A DNA stretch of 64,000 nt from Castanea sativa (taxonomy: Eukaryota; Streptophyta; Magnoliopsida; Fagales; Fagaceae): NCBI RefSeq assembly GCF_040712315.1, contig NC_134023.1, positions 63,565,257 through 63,629,256 of the forward strand, written 5' to 3'. The translations under genes and the position numbers were made by a program. This document shows positions 56,940-64,000 of this stretch, piece by piece (position 1 is the stretch's first letter; the number at the start of each line of letters is the position of its first letter). The notes under the pieces were generated by a model, which saw nothing but the letters and a program-made list of their open reading frames with translations, ran no database searches and was not told the DNA's origin.

Positions 56940-58054
56940 GAAGAATCATCACCACCAATAAACTAGTCCATATCTGTATCAGCATCATCACTATCATCGT
57001 CGCCTGCAAAAGGGCCAGTGGAAGGACTTGCACCACCTGAAGTGCTAGGAGCATACCCTAGACCTTGGGAAGGCCCTGGAGCCTGAGCAAAAGAGCCCCA
57101 ACTACCCGGCGGGACTGGAAGAACTGGCATATACTTGGGCTCTAACTTAGGGATGATAGGCCCTTGGTTGGAATCGGGAGGCCACCAAATCTAATACCGA
57201 AAATGGCTTTCCAATCAAGAGGGAGGACCGCATACTCCCCGCAGCTCAAGTGGAATGTGCCCGTCTCGGCATTAAATCGCCGCACTAAAGCCTCTCTGAT
57301 CCCATGCCTCGTGGTGAGTGGAGGAATCTATAGGAAGTCCTCAAACCCCTACTCTCTAATCCCGTGCCTCATGGTGAATGGGTCTTAGGAGCAAACACTA
57401 GCCAGAGAAAAATGGACTAAGCGCCCTGACCACGAAGCTTGTCACCCCTCTGCATTCAAAATTAGAAGCTATTTGTTAACACATGCATATAACCAAAATC
57501 TGAAAGACCAAAAAGGGAATACAACTTACCTCTCCCCTCCACGCCGATGTTGAAGGATGGTCCTTCAGCCCCAACTGAAGGTGAGTGTCCTGTATGCCTC
57601 TGTATACGGCTCTGGTGCGAGCATCGGCCCCAACCTGATGTAGTGGGAACCTCGGCCTTAGACTGGGCCTCCGAGCACCAAACTCGGATAGGACCTCATC
57701 CCTAGAAAAATTAGCATTTATGTTGATGACAAGATCCTCGGCTCGCATCTCTCCTTCAGAGGCCCCTCTCCCTTTAGCCGGCATGCGCCGTGATAAAGCC
57801 CCGCTAGAAACAGTACGGGACTGAGGGGAGACACTGGTTGACTCAACTGAGCACTTCTTCCTGAACTGGGTCTCTATAGATATACCACTGGTAGGTCCAG
57901 TATCCTCCTCCCCACGGTCAAAGTGTCTCTGCAGAACTCGAGCCACCTGCTCGCTAGTCAAAACAGTCTCATCATTAGAAGAATCTTCCTCGTGGGACGT
58001 AGCATACATGGAGGCCTTCCCCCAGTCTCCCCTAGAGCAAGCTCTCTGGGACAT
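56940..58054 (-). pseudogene. Second antisense accessory gene of Gypsy-1, with intron
   Basis: ATG at 58054 on the minus strand, MSQRACSRGDWGK. Exon 1 is hydrophilic and disordered-looking (SSNDETVLTSEQVARVL), then EVLSEFGARRPSLR. A donor GAG/GTAAGTTG at 57529 and an acceptor TTTTGAATGCAG ending at 57450 define an 80-bp intron. Downstream, at about 57170-57330, FNAETGTFHLSCGEYAV and LDWKAIFGIRFGG resemble the start of plant mobile domain-like proteins. A duplicated 60-bp segment (57293-57385) and stops disrupt exon 2. The C-terminal region (about 56950-57020) is acidic/serine-rich. Confidence 0.6.
57450..57529 (-). other. Candidate 80-bp spliceosomal intron
   Basis: GTAAGTTG donor and TTTTGAATGCAG acceptor on the minus strand. 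Coding-like sequence stops at the donor and resumes past the acceptor. Confidence 0.6.
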
Positions 58055-58205
58055 GATCTATAAAATAGCAAGAAATTTAGACATAAGTGGTAAGCCCATA
58101 AGTTAAATTGTAATGCAGATGAACTAAAATTTTTTCCTAAACATGTTATGTAGGTTTATGTCAGGCATATGATCTCACAAAAAGTAGATTCTTGCAAGCA
58201 TTCTA

Positions 58206-58930
58206 CAGTGAGTGCACTCACGACAAGCGTCCTCAGGCTCACATTCCTCAGTGGGTAAACTAGCGATATACATTCCTGGACTCACCTTTTACAGTGGGTG
58301 CACCAACGACAAGCATCTTCGAGCTCACATTCTATAGTGGGTGCACCGACGACAAGCGTCCTCGGGCTCACATTCTACAGTGGGTGCACCGGCAACAAGC
58401 ATCCTCAGGCTCGCAGTCTACAGTGGGTGAACCAGCGACATACGTTCCTAACTTACATTCTACAGTGGGTGCACCAACGACAAGCGTCCTCGAGCTCACA
58501 TTCTACAGTAGGCGCACCAGCGACATACGTTCTTGGACTCACATTCTACAACGGGTGAACCAGTGATATACATTCCTGGACTCGCATTCTACAACGGGTG
58601 CACCAGCGACAAGTGTCCTCGAGCTCGCAGTCTACAATGGGTGAACCAACGACATACGTTCCTAGACTCACATTCTACAGTGGGTGTACCAACAACACGC
58701 GTCCTTCAGCTCACATTCTATAGTGGGTGCACCAACGACATGAGTCCCTAAGCTCACGTTCATTCAAGAGGTTTTCTAAAATCCCTAATCTACAGTGGGT
58801 GCACCAGCAACTTGCATCCCTGGGCTCATGTTCATTCAAGAAGTTTTCCAAAATCCTTAATCTACAGTGGGTGCACCGAGGACACGTGTCCTCGAGCCCA
58901 CGTTCATTCAAGAGTTTCTAAATCCCTAAT
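58206..58930 (+). repeat. Minisatellite: 13 copies of about 43 bp, then longer units
   Basis: Consensus phrase ACAGTGGGTGCACCAGCGAC then AAGCGTCCTCG and GCTCACATTCT. Starts are visible at about 58207, 58250, 58291, 58334, 58378, 58421, 58463, 58505, 58549, 58592, 58635, 58677 and 58720. From 58735 the unit lengthens to about 72 bp by adding GTTCATTCAAGAG and a T/A-rich part. ORFs in the array are by-products. Confidence 0.9.
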
Positions 58931-59079
58931 CCACTATTCACGACTACTAGGTAAATCCCCTTACCCATATCCCACTTCTTATTTTCAACATTTAAATTCC
59001 CACATACTCAGGCACTCATATATAAAAACAAAATATAAACATTTTCCTAAGGTAGCATGGCATAAATCATGGCAAAATA

Positions 59080-60080
59080 TGTTAAGGACATATTTTATGT
59101 AGTTGGCTAATCCTTTGACAAAATGCACTTTACTTGTATTTTGATAGATCTAGGATGTGTTTAATACTTCAAAGAACATGTTGTTCAAGTCTAGTATTAA
59201 AACCATGAAGATTGGACCAAGAAACAAGTGAAGAAAAGGTGTTCACTAAAGCTGGACAGATAGCTGGACACCTGCAAACAGCTACTCTACACCTACTTGA
59301 CAGATAGCTATCTATAGAGATTTAATGAATGAAGCTCGATAGCTTCCTGATCGATCGAGGATCTATCAAGGTTACGGGAATTCAGATTTTCAAATCTGAT
59401 TTTCGGCCCATGTTTATGTATTTGTGTAGGGTTTATTTTCTCACAACCCTAGACATATATAAGGCTTGTTTTAGAGGCCGTCACATAAGAGAATACAAGA
59501 AGAACATATGCAAAAGGTGACCGAAGCCTTATTCTCTCTAAAAGAAGCTACCGCATCTTTGCGCCTTAGGGTTTTGTAACCAAATGCTTCTTGATCTTCA
59601 TTGTTGATGAAGTGAAGAACTTTGCAGCCAACATTCTTCTTCCTCAAGTTGGTGAGTGAGTCACGTACTAGGATTCGTGCAAAGGAGTGAGTCACGTACT
59701 AGGATCCGTGCATCAAAGGGTGGCGTTCATATATTGAAGAGTTCAAAGGTTCTGAAGCGGTAGAAGGTTTCTGTTATGAGTTCATCTACGGGGGTTGTAG
59801 AGTCTAGGGACAAAGGTTTTATACTAGATCTGAAACTTCTCTTTACTATAGTGAATTGCTTTACGGGAAGGTTTCCCCTAGGTTTTTACTGTGAAACTGG
59901 TTGGTTTCATTGGTTTTCCTAGGTCATCATATCTTATCTTATTTACTTTTCCGCTGCATATGATTTTAACATGATATTGATGTTTGTTTGTTTTAACAAG
60001 GTTTATTCATAATAAATCTAATTAACAACTTGGGTTTAAAACTTGTTAATTCTATCAACTGGAGTCTTAATTTCCCAACA
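59080..60080 (+). mobile_element. LARD-3 5' LTR
   Basis: 1001 bp, TGTTAAGGAC...TTTCCCAACA. Its U5 end differs from the other LARD LTRs (CCCAACA instead of CCTATCA). TCGA motifs at about 59330-59370 (GATCGATCGAGG) and TATATAAG at 59456-59463. Confidence 0.9.
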
Positions 60081-60082
60081 AG

Positions 60083-60094
60083 TGGTATCAGAGC
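60083..60094 (+). other. LARD-3 primer-binding site
   Basis: TGGTATCAGAGC two bases after the LTR; initiator tRNA-Met type. Confidence 0.92.
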
Positions 60095-60148
60095 GGGTAC
60101 ACTCTGATTGGATTAATTTCCTGAGTGTGATCCTTAACCCCCGTTGTC

Positions 60149-61896
60149 ATGGATTGTGGGCAATCTCTTTTGATTCCTCCTTTATTTGATGGAACTAATT
60201 ATGCGTATTGGAAAGTTTGTAGAAAAGTTTTTTTGCAAGCTCTAGGTGAACAGGTATGGAAAGCTGTTGAAGTTGGCTGGATTAAGCCAAAGAAAGCACC
60301 AGTGGATTGGGATGATGCAACAATCACAACGGTAAATTTCAACAGTAGGGCCTTGAATGCCTTGTTTTATGGGGTGACCAATGAGGATTTCAAGAAAATA
60401 TCATCCACAGAAGTTGCCAAGGAAGCATGGACCATTCTTGAGACCACCTATAAAGGTACCCAGGCAGTAAAGACTGTAAAGCTTCAAAGACTCACTAGTA
60501 GTTTTGAAGAAATAAGGATAAAGGAGGATGAGACCTTTGATGAGTTCTATGCTAAACTCAAGGATACTGTGAATTCTGCCTTCCACCTTGGAGAATCATA
60601 GCAGAATCCAAAATTGTTAGAAAAATCCTTAGGTCCTTACCTAAAAGATTCCATGCCAAGATCACTACCATTGAAAGCAAAGGACATTGATCAAATTCCT
60701 TTGACTGCGCTTGTAGGGAACCTTCAAACCTATGAGATGGGATTAGGCTCAATGGGAAAAGGCGGAAAGAGTAAAAATTTGGCTCTTAAAGGTATAGAGG
60801 AAGAGATTGAAGACTCTGAAGATGATGATAAGGATGAGGATCTAACCTTCATAACTGATGAGATTATCAAGCTTCTTCAATTTAGGAAAAAGGAAAAGGA
60901 CAAACCTCCTAGGAAATCTAAGAAGCCCCTTATCCAATGCCATGAGTGCAAGGGTTTTGATCATATGAGGATAGAGTGCCCAAACTACCTTGTAAGGGAA
61001 AAGGCCAAGAAGTCAGAAGATAAAGGGTTGGTTGCTACCTAGAGTGATACTAAGGATGACTCTCTGACGAGTATGCGAATGAATGTAGTCATGTTATGGC
61101 CTTTGCTGCCTCAACTGATAAGGTGATTGTGGAGAGTGCAAGTGATAGTGAGGATTCTTCTGATGATGAAGTACCCAAGAAGTTGACCCTTCAGGAAGCC
61201 TATGATAAGCTATGCACTGAATTCATAAAATCTGAAAAGACTTCTTATATTTGTAAAAAGGAGCTTAATGAGGTAAAAGCTGAAAAAGCTAATTTGTTAG
61301 TCAAACTAGATGAAAGTACAAGGTTAGTTGAGACTCTTATTGTGGAGAACACCTCATTAGAAGAGAAGGTCAAGAATCTTGAGGTTAAGCTTAGTCAAAC
61401 TAAAACTCAAATAGAGAGGATGTCTAGTGCAAAGCTTGATGAGGTATTTAGTGCTCAAAAGCCTAGTTCTGATAAGACTGGCTTAAGATATGTTGTCTCC
61501 TTCGGCCCCTCTCCTTCCACGGCTTCTAGATCAAGGACTGTCATTGTGCCTCAATCCGAGAAAGTTAATGAAGGTATGAAATCCAAAACTGTTTTGGCTA
61601 ATTCTAAATCTTTTGTTAGACCTCATGTTTGTCACCATTGTGGTGTTTTTGGACACAGTCGTCCTAATTGCTTTAAGTTTTATCCTCAAAAGCAAGTGTC
61701 CAAACAGTCATAGGTTTCCTCTCAAGGACCTACGCCTTTGTTTGGAGAGTTATTAAAAGCCTTGAGCTTTTTAACTCAATTTCAAGAGAATCTTAATTCT
61801 TCTATGTCCTTGAGTAGACATACTAGGACACGTGTCTTTTCATCTTCACGGCCAAAGACTCGTACTGTGTGGGTGAGAAAGGAACGTAAGACTTAA
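60149..61896 (+). pseudogene. gag: LARD-3 ORF1: SIRE-type gag, best preserved copy
   Basis: Three long frames. 60149-60601: MDCGQSLLIPPLFDG, RALNALFYGVTNEDFKK. 60614-61042: LVGNLQTYEMGLGSMG, an acidic run, knuckle 1 CHECKGFDHMRIEC. 61096-61713: acidic/serine start, coiled coil (NEVKAEKANLLVKLDEST, LEEKVKNLEVKLSQTKTQ), knuckle 2 CHHCGVFGHSRPNC with all four zinc ligands. A TAG after KQS at 61711 precedes a basic C-terminus ending at TAA 61894. Breaks: a stop and frameshift near 60600 and another shift at about 61042-61096. Both knuckles are intact here, which supports them as a genuine family feature. Confidence 0.9.
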
Positions 61897-63829
61897 TTGT
61901 CTTTTTTGTTTGTCCTCTGCTTTAATTCTTTCTATCTAGAGTAGGACTCTCTTTGCTTGATTTCTTATCTGCTTTTGGAATCATGCATTTGCATTTTTCT
62001 TCCATGCTTTCACGCATATGCATCTTTCTTTCATGCTCTCATGTTGTTTGTCTGTTTTTGTTTGGTTGTTCAGTTTTTATTTTATTTTTTTTTCAAAAAA
62101 AAAATAATAATAATCAGAAAAATACAAAAACAGTGTGTGTATGTGTACATTGGTTCTTTTGAACCTTAAAATGGCCATTGAAACAGAGTTTTCTAAACTT
62201 TGTATCTCTTGTAGCTTAGATAAGCATCTTTATGCACAACTAAGCAAATGAGCTTTGTGGCTCTTTGTTTGTGATGAGTAAGGTTAAGTGATCTCTTATA
62301 CTTAATACTCGTATCACTCTTTTTGACGGGAATGTCTAGAAAATCCTAAAAAAAAGGCATAAATAATCATCTCACCACTATTGGCCGCCAATCATGATAT
62401 GACATCTGTATGCTTCAGCATAGCAAAAGTGCAATGTCAAAAGCTCAACATAATTGGGTATTTCTTTTCCCTCTCTTGTATACCCATGCATGGTTTGCTA
62501 AATAAAAGAAAATATGCATAGAAGATAAAAGCAATAAGAACAAAATGCTTTAAATATGATTGTAAGCGTGTTTTCTAAGATATGTGGGAGTTATAAGATG
62601 TATCTCAAAGGTGATAGTCCCCATCAAACAGTTATGATTGTGTGTGAGTTAAAGTGATTTTCTCATATCTCAAATCGTCATAACATTGAGACACTTATGC
62701 AATCTTGCAATGTTTTCACACACAACACGCAATATTCTTTGCTACTTTTGATACATGTGCAGGTACAATGCGATTTGGCCATCACAAGGTTTACATGTGT
62801 TGATGTATACTCACTAAACTATCTTAACTTGTTTTTGAAATATAAAATTGGTTAGACTTGTTTAGTGTGTGTGTGTGTTTTGGATCCATGTGCTTAAAAT
62901 TGTTGTTGAGAGATGATTTTGAGAGTGTAATATGTTGATTAATATGTTGATTGGATCATTGGTTGAGTTGCATGCGTGATTGCATTCATGTCTGTGTTTT
63001 TTCCTTCTCGAAAAACTGCTTTTAAAAGCTGGCTCGACACCTCCTCGATAGCTGGCTGTCTGTTGAGCTTCTTAACTTTTTCTTATCACAATCTCGACAT
63101 CTTCTCAACACCTGGTGGATCGATCGAGCTTCTATTCTCGTGTCTTTGCTTTGTTCCTCGACACCTTCTCGATAGCTCTATCTATCGACATTGCTTTTCA
63201 CGACAGATGACTCGACACCTCCCGATCCATCGAGATTCTCTTGCATGCATTGTTTTTCACATGTTTCACTTATCTTGTCATCCATAGCATCTTGTTTCAT
63301 TACATTCATGCATTTATATAGATTCTTTGTACCCCCTTGATCATTTTTTATCATCTTTATGTTTCTCGAGTGAAGCTTTCTAGCTTCTTGTACCCATTGT
63401 CAATTGTGACAAAAAAGGGGAGAAATTGGAGAATTTGTGGTTTCTTTCTTTAAGATTCTACAAGTTAGGGGGAGAAATACATTCCTTTGTAAGGGGGAGT
63501 TGTGTTTCATCTTGTTAAGGGGGAGTGTTTACCTCCTTGTTGTTGTAAGAGCTACTTTTAGCTTCTTGTTCTTGTTCTATTAGTATGCAATCTATTATTT
63601 TTGTCTCACACTAAGATGCCTTGATGAGTTTTGTTTAAAGTGTTTCAGAAATACAGGTTGTCAAAGTCTTCCATGCCATGAACTCTCTTCTTGCAAAGTT
63701 TTTTAAGAGTTTGTGTTAGGGTAGATTTTATTGTATTTAACAAGTGAATATGAGTTAAGTGATTTATGACTTCTCTCATATGTTCATTTGTTTGTTGTGG
63801 TTTTGTCACGGATTGCCAAAGGGGAAGAT
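61897..63829 (+). other. LARD-3 noncoding block and 3' region
   Basis: Homologous to 16641-18486 up to the motif array at about 63030-63236, then a short T-rich segment and the GTGACAAAAAAGGGGAG tract (63407-63423) that follows ORF2 in LARD-1. Two more GGGGGAG tracts follow (63470-63530), then the PPT CCAAAGGGGAAGAT before 63830. No ORF2. Confidence 0.75.
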
Positions 63830-64000
63830 TGTTAAGGGCATATTTTATGTAGTTGGCTAATCCTTTGACAAAACGCACTTTACTTGTATTTGGATAGATT
63901 TAGGATGTGTTTAATACTTCAAAAACATGTTGTTCAAGTCTAGTATTAAAGCCATGAAGATTGGACCAAGAAACAAGTAAAGAAAAGGTGTTCACTAAAA
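63830..64000 (+). mobile_element. LARD-3 3' LTR (truncated by window end)
   Basis: TGTTAAGGGCATATTTTATG, collinear with the first 171 bp of the 5' LTR. Confidence 0.92.

Larger units (their letters stand above)
59080..64000 (+). mobile_element. LARD-3: pol-less SIRE-like element lacking ORF2 (runs off window)
   Basis: 5' LTR 59080-60080, PBS, gag, noncoding block, PPT and the first 171 bp of the 3' LTR (63830 on). Same gag and block as LARD-1 and -2, but more diverged. After the motif array (about 63030-63236) the promoter, intron and ORF2 are absent. The left flank is AAATA (59075-59079); the right TSD is outside the window. Confidence 0.88.

Noticed and set aside
58294..58921. Overlapping ORFs with repeated GAPTTSV/VHQRQASS peptides as a repetitive protein
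   Set aside because: All three frames are open because the repeat lacks stops; there is no start context, domain or conservation.
58206..58930. CRISPR-like array
   Set aside because: Units are continuous with no unique spacers, the period shifts, and the setting is a plant retroelement. It is a minisatellite.

Overview
This is a gene-poor block of plant nuclear DNA made almost entirely of nested LTR retrotransposons. The evidence is multi-kilobase LTRs, primer-binding sites of plant Ty1/copia and Ty3/gypsy type, gag/pol domains of both superfamilies, plant-specific retrotransposon accessory ORFs, and 4-5 bp target-site duplications (TSDs). I found no convincing host gene, tRNA, rRNA or CRISPR array. 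The host is probably a woody eudicot, but that is only an impression from the element families.

Left part (1-26.3 kb). A gypsy-type LTR (386-1046) is followed by an old element that encodes an envelope-like 'plant transposon' ORF. That ORF is split: its N-terminal half is at 2923-3505 and its C-terminal half at 25441-26011. The 21.9 kb between is a Russian doll. Copia-2 (3506-25440, TSD TCTC) broke the ORF. Copia-1 (4035-10676, TSD GTTGG), of the same family, then inserted into Copia-2's 5' LTR. A pol-less SIRE-like element, LARD-1 (13695-21217, TSD ATTCC), inserted into Copia-2's gag-pol.

Right part (26.3-64 kb). A very large Tat/Ogre-like gypsy element (5' LTR about 26318-29522, PBS 29526, plus-strand gag-PR-RT-RH-IN at 36.9-44.3 kb) carries two antisense accessory genes downstream of pol (45.4-47.2 plus 55.2 kb, and 56.9-58.05 kb). 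One has a recognisable promoter and the other a short intron. It has been invaded by a minus-strand gypsy element (about 29.85-34.03 kb), a solo copia LTR (34306-35725, TSD CCTAG), LARD-2 on the minus strand (47424-55190, TSD CTCTC) and LARD-3 (59080 to beyond the window end).

Most distinctive system: the LARD family. The three copies share 1.0 kb LTRs, a tRNA-iMet type PBS and a SIRE-type gag with two zinc knuckles around a coiled coil. They have no protease, integrase, reverse transcriptase or RNase H. A conserved noncoding block of about 1.9 kb takes the place of pol. In two copies this block ends in an array of TCGA-containing motifs, a TATA box, a possible 5'-UTR intron and an envelope-like ORF2. 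The enzymes must come from another element, presumably an autonomous SIRE relative. Every coding region in the window has stops, frameshifts or deletions, so all are annotated as pseudogenes or fragments.
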